Source of the DNA: Massilia yuzhufengensis | GTDB taxonomy: Bacteria; Pseudomonadota; Gammaproteobacteria; Burkholderiales; Burkholderiaceae_D | Assembly: GCF_900112225.1 (NCBI RefSeq) | Contig: NZ_FOLD01000007.1 | Location: 124,001 to 188,000, forward strand | Direction of reading: 5' to 3' | Length of the DNA stretch: 64,000 bases | Part shown: positions 1-8,445 of the stretch, piece by piece | Layout: the number at the start of each line of letters is the position of its first letter | How positions within the stretch are numbered: the stretch's first letter is position 1 | The notes under the pieces: model-generated | The model's database searches: none | What the model saw: the letters and a program-made list of their open reading frames with translations, nothing else | Told to the model about the DNA's origin: nothing | Made by a program: the position numbers and the translations under genes

Positions 1-1
1 C

Positions 2-397
2 CTGCCAAAACGCGCCACCGCCCTGATCCTGTCCGCCCTCGCCGCCGTGCTGGTGCTGTTCGCACTGTATACATGGTTCACGCTGAGCTGGTCGTACTCG
101 GAAGGCGAACGCGCCGGCTACCTGCAGAAGTTCTCCAAGAAGGGCTGGCTGTGCAAAACCTGGGAGGGTGAGATCCTCCTGTCGAGCATGCCGGGCGCGA
201 TTCCCGAGCGCTTCGCGTTTTCGGTGCGCGACGAAGCGGTGGTGAAACATCTGCAGAACACGATGGGGCAGCGGGTGCAGATCACGTACGAGCAGCACGT
301 GGGGGTGCCGACGGCGTGCTTCGGGGAGACGGAGTATTTCGCGACCAAGGCCAGTGTGGGGCCGGTGAATCCGGTGGCGCCCAATCAGGGGCAGTAA
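2..397 (+). CDS. Unknown membrane-anchored protein, 5' end outside window
   Basis: The reading frame is open from base 2 to a TAA at 395-397, so the true start lies upstream of the window. An internal GTG at 47 would give 116 residues, but it would cut the hydrophobic segment, which begins earlier. What is visible is one N-terminal hydrophobic stretch (about residues 6-25 of the visible part) followed by a soluble domain of about 95 residues. That domain has two cysteines (in GWLCKTW and PTACFGE) and a Pro/Val-rich tail. I do not recognise the family. It is probably an inner-membrane protein with its soluble part outside the cytoplasm, which is inference from topology alone. A repeat hairpin at 451-486 separates it from the convergent gene. 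Confidence 0.6.
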   Translation: MPKRATALILSALAAVLVLFALYTWFTLSWSYSEGERAGYLQKFSKKGWLCKTWEGEILLSSMPGAIPERFAFSVRDEAVVKHLQNTMGQRVQITYEQHVGVPTACFGETEYFATKASVGPVNPVAPNQGQ

Positions 398-450
398 TAC
401 GTTTGGCGTATTAATTGATACTGATTAATATGCGCGGCGTATCACAGTAA

Positions 451-486
451 ATTGGGTTCCCGCCTGCGCGGGGACCCAGTTTGACC
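451..486. repeat. Family A palindromic repeat, single copy
   Basis: A hairpin: GGGTTCCCGC and GCGGGGACCC flank a four-base loop. It shares the TTGGGTTCC start of the family A repeats found elsewhere in this window. It sits between convergent genes ending at 397 and 502, so it could also end transcription from either side, although it has no T-run. Confidence 0.6.
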
Positions 487-501
487 TTCGCGACTAAAAC
501 C

Positions 502-2823
502 CTACTCCTGCTCGTTCTTGCGCTGATCCGCAATCACCCCCGCCAAGCGCGTCACCGCCTGCGACGCCGACGCCGGCACTGGCTGCTTGAACCGCCCCAG
601 CACTTCCCGCGTGATATTCACCGACACCACCCGGTGCTCGTTTTCCGCCTTGCGCTCGCCGATCGCCCGGTCCAGCGCCGCCAGCTCGCCTGACTGCTCC
701 TCGTAGCGCTGCGATTCCAGCGCCGCCAGCTCCTGGCGCGCCTGCGCCATGCGCTGGGTGGCGGTGGCCGCCTTGCGCTGGGTCTCGGCGTGGCGCTGCG
801 CGTGTTCCAGCAGCGCGCGCTGGGCGTCGCGCTTCTCGACTGCCGCGCGCAGGCTGTCCAGTTCGGCCGTTTCGCGCTCGCGCGCCAGCCGCGCCTGTTC
901 TTCCTCGGCCGCCGCGCGCGCCTGGGCGGCCTGGGCGGCTGCCTGTTCGGACGCCAGCCGCGCCGCCGCGGCCTCGTTCGCACGCGCATCCGCCGCCGCC
1001 TGCTGGCGCTGCGCGGCCAGCTTGCGCTCGACCAGCGCCAGCGATTCGCGCGCCGCGTCGGTGCTGGCCTGTTCGGCTGCGATGGCCGCTTCGGTCAGTT
1101 CCAGCTGGCGCTGTTCGACCGCGGCGCGGTCGGCCTGGGCGGCGGCCAAATCCAGCGCGCGTTGGGCCTGCGCCTGCTGGGCCGACGCCGCGGCTTCGGC
1201 ATGTTCGGCTTCCTCGATCGCGGCGCGCGCCTGTTCGTGCTGGGCCGCCAGGCTGGCCTGACGGGCCGCTTCCGTGCGCCGCTCGGCCTCGGCCTGCTCG
1301 CGCAGCTGCGCGGCGCCCGCATGCGCGGCGTGGGCGCGCGCTTCGGCCGCCTGGGCCAGGGCGCGCTCGGCCTGCAATTGCTGCTCCTGCTGCGCCAGCG
1401 CCGCTTCTTCGGCGGCGGCGCGTTCGCGTTCGGCCTGCAGCAGCTGCCCGGCTTGCTCCGCGCGGCGGCGGGCCGCGTCCAGCACCTGCTGCTGCGCCGC
1501 GGCTTGCTCGCGCACGGCGGCCATGTCGGCCTCGTGCGCGGCATTTTCCAGGGCCAGCGCATCGGCCGCGCCCTGCATCAGGGCGGCGCGTTCTTCGGCC
1601 AGGGCGCGCTGGCGCTGCTGTTCGTCGGCTTCGCGCCGGGCCGCCTGCGCGGCGGCGGCGTCGGCGGCCGCGCGCTCGCGCGCATGGGTCGCGGCGATGG
1701 CTTCGGCTTCCAGGCGGGCCTGGACCTGCGCGCCGGCTTCTTCCTCGGCCTGGGCGCGCGCCTCGGCCACTTCGCGCAGCTTGCGGTCCGCTTCGATGCG
1801 CCCTTCGGTCGCCGCCAGGATGCGCAGCTCGGCCTCGCGCCGCGCTTCGGCGCTGGAGGCGGCCATCTGCTCGATGCGTTCGCGGTGGGTGGCGGCGTCG
1901 CGCAGTTCCTTTTCGGTCTGCATGCGCAGGCGCAGCGACTGCGCGGCCACGCGTTCGGATTCGGCCTGGGCCAGTGCGATGGCTTCGCGTTCCTGTTCGA
2001 TGTGGGCCAGCGCGCGGGCTTCTTCCAGTGCGCGCGCTTCGGCGGCGGCGCGGGCAAAGGCGGCGCTCAGTGCCACCTGGTCGGCGCGTTCGCGCTGCTG
2101 GGTCAGTTCCAGTGCTTCGGCTTCGGCCTGCGCCAGTTTTTCCGAGGTCTGGCGCGCACCGCGTTCGGCCCGCTCGCGCTCGCGCGCCAGGATCGCCACG
2201 CGCGCGTCGGCGCTGGCGTTGTGCTGGACTTCCTCGGTCGCCGCTTCCACCGCCGCCATGCGCTCGGCCGCCTGCAGGCGCGCCTGTTCGGTGTGGACCA
2301 GCAGTTCCTCGGCGGCCTTGGCGGCGTGCGCCGCCATGTCGGCCTGGGCCTCGACCTGGGCCGCGGTGCGGCGCCGCGCTTCGTCTTCGGCGCGGGCGCG
2401 TGCTTCGGCCGCCATGCGGCTTTCGGTTTCGGACTGCACGCGGGCGCGCAGTTCGGCGGTCTCCTGGCGGATCGCTTCGAGCCGCTCGTTTGATGCCTTG
2501 GCCGCCGCGCGCAGCGATTCGAGGCGCTCGCGGTTGGCGGCGATGGCAGCTTCCGAGGCCTGGGCGCTGTCCAGCGCCGCCGCGGTGGCCTCGGCGTCCA
2601 TGGCGGCGCGTTCCAGCGCCAGCGAGCGGGCGCGCGATTCGGCATGGGCGCGGCTTTCGGCCGCCACGTTGGCCTTGGCTTCGGCTTCGACGCGTGCGAT
2701 GGCTTCCTGGATGTCGCGCATTTCCATCGGGCCGCGCCCGGCCGCCGGCGGCACGGCGCTGCCGGCGTGCGAAAGGTCGATCGTGAAGTCGGTATCGTCG
2801 TGCTCGGGCTTGATGGGGTCCAT
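502..2823 (-). CDS. Very long Ala/Glu/Arg-rich coiled-coil protein
   Basis: 773 residues. Apart from about 35 residues at the N-terminus (acidic, starting MDPIKPEHDDTDFTIDL) and about 45 at the C-terminus (VVSVNITREVLGRF onward), the whole chain is low-complexity and rich in Ala, Glu, Arg and Gln with heptad-like spacing. That predicts a nearly continuous helix or coiled coil of about 680 residues. I see no signal peptide, membrane segment, ATPase motif or cysteine cluster, so a cytoplasmic filament- or scaffold-like protein is the most that can be inferred. It lies 110 bases downstream of the SrkA-like kinase gene on the same strand and could be cotranscribed. The opposite strand carries long open frames, which are a GC-skew artefact of the repetitive codons. 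No specific function is assigned. Confidence 0.75.
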   Translation of the reverse strand: MDPIKPEHDDTDFTIDLSHAGSAVPPAAGRGPMEMRDIQEAIARVEAEAKANVAAESRAHAESRARSLALERAAMDAEATAAALDSAQASEAAIAANRERLESLRAAAKASNERLEAIRQETAELRARVQSETESRMAAEARARAEDEARRRTAAQVEAQADMAAHAAKAAEELLVHTEQARLQAAERMAAVEAATEEVQHNASADARVAILARERERAERGARQTSEKLAQAEAEALELTQQRERADQVALSAAFARAAAEARALEEARALAHIEQEREAIALAQAESERVAAQSLRLRMQTEKELRDAATHRERIEQMAASSAEARREAELRILAATEGRIEADRKLREVAEARAQAEEEAGAQVQARLEAEAIAATHARERAAADAAAAQAARREADEQQRQRALAEERAALMQGAADALALENAAHEADMAAVREQAAAQQQVLDAARRRAEQAGQLLQAERERAAAEEAALAQQEQQLQAERALAQAAEARAHAAHAGAAQLREQAEAERRTEAARQASLAAQHEQARAAIEEAEHAEAAASAQQAQAQRALDLAAAQADRAAVEQRQLELTEAAIAAEQASTDAARESLALVERKLAAQRQQAAADARANEAAAARLASEQAAAQAAQARAAAEEEQARLARERETAELDSLRAAVEKRDAQRALLEHAQRHAETQRKAATATQRMAQARQELAALESQRYEEQSGELAALDRAIGERKAENEHRVVSVNITREVLGRFKQPVPASASQAVTRLAGVIADQRKNEQE

Positions 2824-2933
2824 GGTCGTTCTCGGTGGCTGGCGCAGGCGGCGTCCAGCCGATTATCCGGCAAATCGTGCAAGCCTGTCACGCCGAACTG
2901 GACGGCGAACCGGGCCCAGTTCCTTGTTTAAAC

Positions 2934-3941
2934 CTACACCTGCCAGAGCGGTGGCTCGTCCATCAGGGCCACCTGCTCGCGCAGCTCGAGGATGCGGTCC
3001 TGCCAGTAGCGCTGGGTGTTAAACCAGGGGAAGGCGGCCGGGAAGGCCGGATCGTCCCAGCGCATCGCCAGCCAGGCCGAATAATGAATCAGGCGCAGGG
3101 TGCGCAGCGCCTCGACCAGGTACAACTGGCGCGGGTGGAAATCGCAGAAATCTTCATAACCGGCCAGCACGTCGGCCATCTGCCCCACCATCTCCTGGCG
3201 CTCGCCCGAGAGCAGCATCCACAGGTCCTGCACGGCCGGGCCCATGCGGCTGTCGTCGAAGTCGACGAAGTGCGGGCCGTCCGGGGTCCACAGCACGTTG
3301 CCGCCGTGGCAGTCGCCGTGCAGGCGCAGCAGCGGCAGTTCGCCGGCCCGCTCGTAGCAGCGCGCCACGCCGTCCAATGCCTGCTCGACCACGCTGGCCC
3401 AGGTTGCCGCCAGCTCGGGCGGAATAAAACCGTGCGTGCGCAGGTAGTCGTAGGGCGCGCGGCCAAAGGTTTCGGGATTGATTTCCGGGCGCAGTGCGTA
3501 GGGCGTGCGCGCGCCGACCGCGTGGATGCGGCCGATGAAGCGCCCGATCCATTCGAGCGTGGCGGGGTCGCCCAGTTCCGGCGCGCGGCCGCCGCGGCGC
3601 GGGAACACCGAGAAGCGGTACCCCCCGAAATTGTGCAGGGTGCGCCCGTCGAGGGTAGACGCCTGCACCACCGGGATCTCCTGCGCTTCCAGTTCGGCAA
3701 CAAAAGCGTGCTCTTCGAGGATGGCTTCGTCGCTCCAGCGCGCGGGCCGGTAGAACTTGACCACCACCGGCGGCCCCTCTTCCAGTCCCACCTGGTAGAC
3801 CCGGTTCTCGTAGCTGTTGAGCGCCAGCAGGCGGCCGTCGCAGAACATGCCAAGGCTCTCGACCGCCTCCAGCACCGCTTGCGGGTCGAGGCGCGCGAAC
3901 GGATGCGCCTGGCTGTTCTCTTCGGTTGGCAAATTATCCAT
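2934..3941 (-). CDS. srkA: SrkA/YihE-like stress response Ser/Thr protein kinase
   Basis: 335 residues, close to the usual 325-330 of SrkA (YihE/RdoA). The fold is the aminoglycoside phosphotransferase/choline kinase type. Visible are VVVKFYRP (ATP-binding lysine), the catalytic loop LHGDCHGGNVLW (HGD at about 208-210, Asn about 215), and the metal-binding FVDFDDSRMG (Asp about 227). In E. coli this kinase counteracts stress-induced cell death and is made together with DsbA; no dsbA is visible here. The ATG at 3941 gives an N-terminus of the expected length. The kinase gene precedes the long coiled-coil gene on the same strand. The region upstream (3942-4109) is a divergent promoter region shared with the esterase, with no site I can name. 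Confidence 0.88.
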   Translation of the reverse strand: MDNLPTEENSQAHPFARLDPQAVLEAVESLGMFCDGRLLALNSYENRVYQVGLEEGPPVVVKFYRPARWSDEAILEEHAFVAELEAQEIPVVQASTLDGRTLHNFGGYRFSVFPRRGGRAPELGDPATLEWIGRFIGRIHAVGARTPYALRPEINPETFGRAPYDYLRTHGFIPPELAATWASVVEQALDGVARCYERAGELPLLRLHGDCHGGNVLWTPDGPHFVDFDDSRMGPAVQDLWMLLSGERQEMVGQMADVLAGYEDFCDFHPRQLYLVEALRTLRLIHYSAWLAMRWDDPAFPAAFPWFNTQRYWQDRILELREQVALMDEPPLWQV

Positions 3942-4109
3942 CCGCGCATTGTAAGCGTCGTACCGGCTTCCGTCCTAACTGCGCCCCAATTTGACGAATT
4001 TGGTGCGCGCACGAACAGTGCACGGATGACTTGCCATGGAATGATCGAATTTTGGCACGTACCTGCACGCAGCCGCGTCGCATACGTCCTCTTCTCCAGG
4101 AATAACAAG

Positions 4110-5147
4110 ATGAAAAAACTCCCACTCGCGCTGACCGCCGTCGCCGCCGCTCTTGTCTGGAACGCCGCCCAGGCCCAGTCGCCGCAGCCACCGAAGGCCG
4201 AGCCTGCCATGCAGAAGGTGCTGGACGCCCACGCCGCGCTCAAGCCGAAGCCAATCGAAACCCTCACCCCCGAAGAAGCGCGCAAGCAGCCGACCCCGGC
4301 CGACGCCGTGAAAAAGGTGCTGACCGACATGGGCAAGAGCACCGCCCCGGAGCCGGGCGTGACCATGAAGACGATGAACGTGCCGGTGGCCGGCGGCAGC
4401 ATCCCGGTCCACGTCTTCACGCCCGAAGGCAAGGGCCCGTTCCCGGTGATGGTGTACTACCACGGCGGCGGCTTCGTGATCGCCGACACCAAGGTCTATG
4501 AAGCCTCGCCGCGCGCCCTGGCCAAGATGGCCAAGGCCATCATGGTGTCCGTGGACTACCGCCGCGCGCCCGAGCATAAATTCCCGACCGCGCCGGACGA
4601 CGCCTACGCGGCCTACCTGTGGGTGACCCAGCACGCCAGGGAATTCAACGGCGACCCGATGCGCGTGGCGGTCGGCGGCGAATCGGCCGGCGGCAACCTG
4701 GCGACCGTGGTGTCGATGATGGCCCGCGACAAGAAGGCGCAACTGCCGGTGCACCAGCTGCTGGTCTACCCGGTGGTGAACGACGACATGAACAACGCCT
4801 CCTACCAGCGCAACGCCAACGCCAAGCCGCTCAACAAGGCGATGATGGGCTGGTTCTTCAAGCACTACGCCGGCGACCCGAAGAGCCCGTACGCACTGCC
4901 GATGAAGGCGACCTCGCTCAAGGGCCTGCCAGGCGCGACCATCGTGGCAGCGGAAATCGACCCGCTGCTGACCGAAGGCAAGCAGTATGCGGACAAGCTC
5001 AAGAAGGACGGCGTGGCTGTCGATTACCGCGAATGGAGCGGCGTGACGCATGAGTTCTTCGGGATGGGGGCGGTGGTGCCGAAGGCGAAGGAGGCGGAGC
5101 AGTATGCGGCCGATGCGCTGAGCAAGGCGTTTGGGGTGAAGAAGTAG
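4110..5147 (+). CDS. Exported alpha/beta-hydrolase, HSL-family (family IV) esterase
   Basis: 345 residues from the ATG at 4110, chosen because AGGA lies upstream and a clear signal peptide follows ([23 protein letters not shown], cleavage after about residue 22). The oxyanion motif HGGGF is at 118-122, the nucleophile elbow GESAGG has Ser192, and the remaining triad residues are Asp284 (EIDPL) and His314 (THEFFG). HGGGF plus GxSxGG defines the hormone-sensitive-lipase-like carboxylesterases, which hydrolyse short acyl esters. The substrate cannot be read from sequence. The signal peptide indicates a periplasmic or secreted enzyme, and a roughly 50-residue Pro/Lys-rich segment separates it from the catalytic domain. 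The gene stands alone and is divergent from srkA. Confidence 0.88.
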   Translation: MKKLPLALTAVAAALVWNAAQAQSPQPPKAEPAMQKVLDAHAALKPKPIETLTPEEARKQPTPADAVKKVLTDMGKSTAPEPGVTMKTMNVPVAGGSIPVHVFTPEGKGPFPVMVYYHGGGFVIADTKVYEASPRALAKMAKAIMVSVDYRRAPEHKFPTAPDDAYAAYLWVTQHAREFNGDPMRVAVGGESAGGNLATVVSMMARDKKAQLPVHQLLVYPVVNDDMNNASYQRNANAKPLNKAMMGWFFKHYAGDPKSPYALPMKATSLKGLPGATIVAAEIDPLLTEGKQYADKLKKDGVAVDYREWSGVTHEFFGMGAVVPKAKEAEQYAADALSKAFGVKK

Positions 5148-5186
5148 TTTTACTCGCGTTAGCTTCTGCTTTCACCACTAGCAGAG

Positions 5187-5306
5187 AGACCGTCATCCCG
5201 GCGCAGGCCGGGATCCAATTCCGTCGGGTCCCCTTAGTGCTTGCGTGCACCCGCCAACTTGACGCGACCAACTTGGGTTCCGGCCTTCGCCGGAACGACG
5301 GTTTTA
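5187..5306. repeat. Opposed pair of family A REP-like repeats
   Basis: Two hairpins in opposite orientation. The first, at 5187-5225, reads ACCGTCATCCCGG then CCGGGATCCAATT. The second, at 5271-5306, reads TTGGGTTCCGG then CCGGAACGACGGT. About 45 bases separate them. The same head and tail sequences recur at 16928-17048 and 54097-54206. This pair lies just after the esterase stop and before the SEC-C gene, within a 245-base gap. Confidence 0.7.
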
Positions 5307-5392
5307 CAGCAGGTGGCCAAAGCACACGATTTCCATGCTCTTGTAAGCCGTACCGGTTAAACTGCCACCTTCAACCGCAACAAGAGCCTCCC

Positions 5393-6085
5393 ATGCATCT
5401 CGAACAGCCCCTCTCCGAAAAAGAATTCGACGACCTCGACCAGTTCCTGCTGTCCGATCGCTCCCCCGAGGATGCGATGACGATGGATACCCTGCACGGC
5501 TACCTGACCGCGATCGCGATCGGCCCGGAAACCATCATGCCGGCCGAATGGCTGCCGCGGATCTGGGGCGAAGATGGCAAGCAGGCGCCGAAGTGGAAGA
5601 ATCCGAAGGAAGAAGAACGTATCATCAACCTGATCATGCGCTTCATGAACGAAGTGCTGATCACCTTCGAAGTCGCGCCGAAGGAATTCGAGCCGCTCTA
5701 CTGCGAGCACCAGGTCGGCAACGACACCCTGATCGACGCCGAAGCCTGGTGCTGGGGCTTCTGGGAAGGGATGGAATTGCGTCCGAATTCCTGGGACCCG
5801 ATCTGGGAATCGGAAGTCGGAGAACTGATGCGTCCGCTCTACCTGCTCGGCGCCGACGAGATCGAAGAAGCCGAACTGCCGGAAGTCGAAGACCCGAAAA
5901 AGGCGCACCAGCTGGCGCTGGACATCGAAGCCAACCTGCCGGCCATCCACCGCTACTGGCTGCCGCTGCGTAAGCCAGCGGTCGAGACCGTGGTGCGCGA
6001 GGAACCGAAAGTCGGCCGCAACGACGACTGTCCTTGCGGCAGCGGCAAGAAGTTCAAGAAGTGCTGCGGCGCCGAAACGAGCTGA
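5393..6085 (+). CDS. UPF0149/YecA-family protein with C-terminal SEC-C zinc motif
   Basis: 230 residues from the ATG at 5393. The N-terminal part (about 1-180) matches the YecA/YgfB (UPF0149) helical domain: an acidic start, then [15 protein letters not shown] and a Trp-rich centre ([10 protein letters not shown]). The last 23 residues are a SEC-C motif, [18 protein letters not shown], with the CxC...CC zinc ligands also found at the SecA C-terminus. YecA-type proteins with this motif bind zinc and, in E. coli, have been linked to SecA and the ribosome; the exact role is not settled. Cytoplasmic. The 52 in-frame codons upstream of the chosen ATG run through a family A repeat and are unlikely to be coding. 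Confidence 0.87.
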   Translation: MHLEQPLSEKEFDDLDQFLLSDRSPEDAMTMDTLHGYLTAIAIGPETIMPAEWLPRIWGEDGKQAPKWKNPKEEERIINLIMRFMNEVLITFEVAPKEFEPLYCEHQVGNDTLIDAEAWCWGFWEGMELRPNSWDPIWESEVGELMRPLYLLGADEIEEAELPEVEDPKKAHQLALDIEANLPAIHRYWLPLRKPAVETVVREEPKVGRNDDCPCGSGKKFKKCCGAETS

Positions 6086-6106
6086 TCCAAAACGGAGGTG
6101 GCCGCC

Positions 6107-7258
6107 TCACGCAGCCGCCTCCAGCACGCCCAGGTCCAGCCCCACCAGCAAGTCCCCCGGCTGCACCATCCCCGCCAGCCTGCCCTCCTCGTCCACCACG
6201 AACACCTGCCTGGCCCCGTCATGGAAGCGCGCCAGCAGCGCCGTCACGGGTGCGCCTTGCGCCACGGCGATAAAGCCGGTCTCCACCAGCTGGCCCACGG
6301 TCGGCACCGTATCGTGCCCGAACAGCAGCGCCGTGGCGCGCCGCGCGCGGGCCGGCAGCGGGCGGCTGGCGCTGCCCCCGGCCGCCACCAGGCTGCTCAT
6401 GCTCAGCACCCCGACCGGGCAGCCGCTGCTATCGACCACCGGCAGCGCCGGCACGCCATGGCGCACCAGCAGCGCGCGCGCCGTTGCCAGCGGCGTATCC
6501 AGGTGCAAGGTCGCGGGCACCGGATGCGCCAGTTCGCCGCAGCTGTGCTGGCGTGCGCGGCGCGCGGCGGCGCGCTGCTCGGTGTCGGCCAGGATCGTCG
6601 CCAGGTCGTCGCGGCTGACGTCGAGCGTTTCGCCGTAACTGTCCAGCGCGGCGTCCAGGTCTTCGCTGGCAAAACCGGCCGGCTCTTCACGCGGGCGCGC
6701 GGCCGGCTGCACGTGCGGGTAGCGGTGGCCGGACACATTGTTCCACGCCACCGCGCCCAGCACCATGATGGCCGAGTTCAGGCCCACCGGCGCCAGAGCG
6801 AACCAGAAACCGATGTCGTGCACGGCGGCCCCGCCCAGCACCGCGGTGACGGCCACCGCGCCGCCCGGCGGATGCAGGCAGCGCAGCGCCAGCATGGCGG
6901 CGATCGACAGGCCGCCCGCCAGCGGCGCGGCCACCACCGGGTCGGCCAGCTGGGAGCAGGCCACGCCGACCAGCGCCGAGATGATGTTGCCGCCAATGAC
7001 GGGCCAGGGCTGGGCCAGCGGCGCCGCAGGCAGGCAGAACAGCAGCACGGCCGAGGCGGCCATCGGCGCGACCAGGAAGGGAACGGAACCGACGCCGGCG
7101 GCGGCCAGCACTTCGCGGCTGAACAGCTCGGTCAGCAGAAGCACCAGCAAGGCGCCGCAGGCGGCATAGGCCTGCCCGGAGACCGATGCGGATCCGGCCG
7201 GGCGCAAGCGCCTCAGCTTCTCAAGCAGCATCGAGAACATGGAATCAATTTGTACCAA
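6107..7258 (-). CDS. HPP-family membrane protein with paired CBS domains
   Basis: 383 residues from a TTG at 7258, chosen for a GGCAGG ribosome site about 6 bases upstream. An ATG at 7240 (residue 7) has no good site but is the alternative. Residues 30-180 hold four to five membrane segments with the family signature LHPPGGA (129-134) and PFLVAPMAASA. Residues about 235-383 form two CBS repeats, the usual adenosyl-ligand-sensing module, ending in LVGLDLGVLEAAA. Some HPP proteins move nitrite into chloroplasts or cyanobacteria; for the CBS-fused bacterial form the cargo is unknown. The protein would sit in the inner membrane with a cytosolic regulatory part. It converges on the SEC-C gene with 21 bases between stops. 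Confidence 0.85.
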   Translation of the reverse strand: MVQIDSMFSMLLEKLRRLRPAGSASVSGQAYAACGALLVLLLTELFSREVLAAAGVGSVPFLVAPMAASAVLLFCLPAAPLAQPWPVIGGNIISALVGVACSQLADPVVAAPLAGGLSIAAMLALRCLHPPGGAVAVTAVLGGAAVHDIGFWFALAPVGLNSAIMVLGAVAWNNVSGHRYPHVQPAARPREEPAGFASEDLDAALDSYGETLDVSRDDLATILADTEQRAAARRARQHSCGELAHPVPATLHLDTPLATARALLVRHGVPALPVVDSSGCPVGVLSMSSLVAAGGSASRPLPARARRATALLFGHDTVPTVGQLVETGFIAVAQGAPVTALLARFHDGARQVFVVDEEGRLAGMVQPGDLLVGLDLGVLEAAA

Positions 7259-7386
7259 TGAAACCTGCCATTACACCACAGCTTGCGCGATCGCGTGCCG
7301 GCCACGGGTATTCGTTCAGGCAATCATGTAGGATATGCAACTCGTTGCGGCCAGCCGCGCCGCAGGAACCCATACAAGGACCCGCG

Positions 7387-8331
7387 ATGAACACACTCCA
7401 GCACCTGACCCTGTCCACCCTCGCCGCCGCCTGCCTCGCCAGCCCGGCCTGGGCCGCCGCGCCGATGGCCAAGACCCCTGCCCCGGGCTACTTCCGCGTC
7501 ATGCTCGGCCAGTTCGAGATCACCCCGCTGTCGGACGGCACGGTCGACCTGCCGGTCGACAAGCTGCTGGCCCAGGACGCGAAGAAAACCACCGACACCC
7601 TGGCCCGGGTCCACCTGAAAACGCCGGTGGAAACCTCGGCCAACGCCTACCTGGTCAACACCGGCAGCAAGCTGGTCATGATCGACAGCGGCGCCGGTTC
7701 CTTCTTCGGCCCCACGCTCGGGCGCCTGGCCGCCAACCTCAAGGCCGCCGGCTACCAGCCGGAGCAGGTCGACGAGATCTACATCACCCACTTCCACGGC
7801 GACCACCTGGGCGGCCTGGTGAACGGCGCCAAACTCGTGTTCCCGAACGCCACCGTGCGCGCCAACAAGAAGGAATCCGACTACTGGCTGAGCCAGGCGA
7901 ACATGGAGAAATCGACCGACAAGGGCACGTTCAAGTCGGCGATGGCCGCGGTGACCCCCTACCTCAAGGCCGGCAAGTTCAAACCCTTCGAGGGCGACGT
8001 CGAGCTGGTGCCCGGCATCCGCGCCCAGGCCGGGCACGGCCACACGCCGGGCCACACCACCTACCTGGTCGAAAGCGGCGGCCAGAAGCTGCACCTGATT
8101 GGCGACCTGATCCACGTGGCGGCGGTCCAGATGGAGAACCCGGCGGTGACGATCGAGTTCGACAGCGACCAGAAGGCGGCGGCCGCGCCGCGCATGAAAG
8201 CCTTCGACGCGGCGGCCAAGGGCGGCTACCTGATCGGCGGCGCCCACCTGCAGTTCCCGGGCATGGGCTACCTGCGCAGCGAGGGCAAGGGCTACCGGTT
8301 CATTCCGGTGAATTACACCCAGATGCGCTAA
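7387..8331 (+). CDS. Exported metallo-beta-lactamase-fold hydrolase
   Basis: 314 residues from the ATG at 7387, preceded by AAGGA. A signal peptide ([23 protein letters not shown]) predicts export to the periplasm. The metal-binding motif [10 protein letters not shown] has His135, His137, Asp139 and His140; further ligands are in [12 protein letters not shown] and in LIGDLIHV (the bridging Asp). The layout resembles the AHL-lactonase/AttM branch of the superfamily, and many exported relatives carry only the generic MBL-fold name. Lactone or ester hydrolysis is possible; quorum-quenching would be speculation. The upstream gap is divergent from the HPP gene. A family B repeat begins 14 bases after the stop. 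Confidence 0.83.
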   Translation: MNTLQHLTLSTLAAACLASPAWAAAPMAKTPAPGYFRVMLGQFEITPLSDGTVDLPVDKLLAQDAKKTTDTLARVHLKTPVETSANAYLVNTGSKLVMIDSGAGSFFGPTLGRLAANLKAAGYQPEQVDEIYITHFHGDHLGGLVNGAKLVFPNATVRANKKESDYWLSQANMEKSTDKGTFKSAMAAVTPYLKAGKFKPFEGDVELVPGIRAQAGHGHTPGHTTYLVESGGQKLHLIGDLIHVAAVQMENPAVTIEFDSDQKAAAAPRMKAFDAAAKGGYLIGGAHLQFPGMGYLRSEGKGYRFIPVNYTQMR

Positions 8332-8344
8332 GGCGTATCCGGCC

Positions 8345-8445
8345 GTAGGGTGGTCGGCTCCGCCGACCGCGCGTTCGACTCCCGGCAGCATAGTGGCGGG
8401 GCATGCGCTGGCTGGACGCGCGCACGGCACAGCCGTGCACCCTAC
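8345..8445. repeat. Family B inverted-repeat element, copy 1
   Basis: A 101-bp element that begins GTAGGGTGGTCGGCTCCGCC and ends GCACAGCCGTGCACCCTAC. GTAGGG and CCCTAC are terminal inverted repeats, and each end carries its own small hairpin (TCGGCTCCGCCGA; GCACGGCACAGCCGTGC). The right end contributes the TAG stop (complement, 8442-8444) of the convergent hybrid kinase. A second copy lies at 62037-62144. Confidence 0.75.

Noticed and set aside
790..2493. Long open frame on the plus strand across the coiled-coil gene, 567 codons
   Set aside because: It is a shadow of Ala/Glu/Arg-rich codons at very high GC. Its translation is Gly/Leu/Arg noise without a ribosome site or domain, while the minus-strand protein has clear heptads.
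5187..5306. CRISPR array
   Set aside because: The repeats are only two, face opposite ways, are palindromic and are not evenly spaced with unique spacers; no cas gene is present.
5237..5392. Longer N-terminus for the SEC-C protein gene
   Set aside because: The extra 52 codons run through a family A repeat and lack a ribosome site; the ATG at 5393 begins the family-like sequence.
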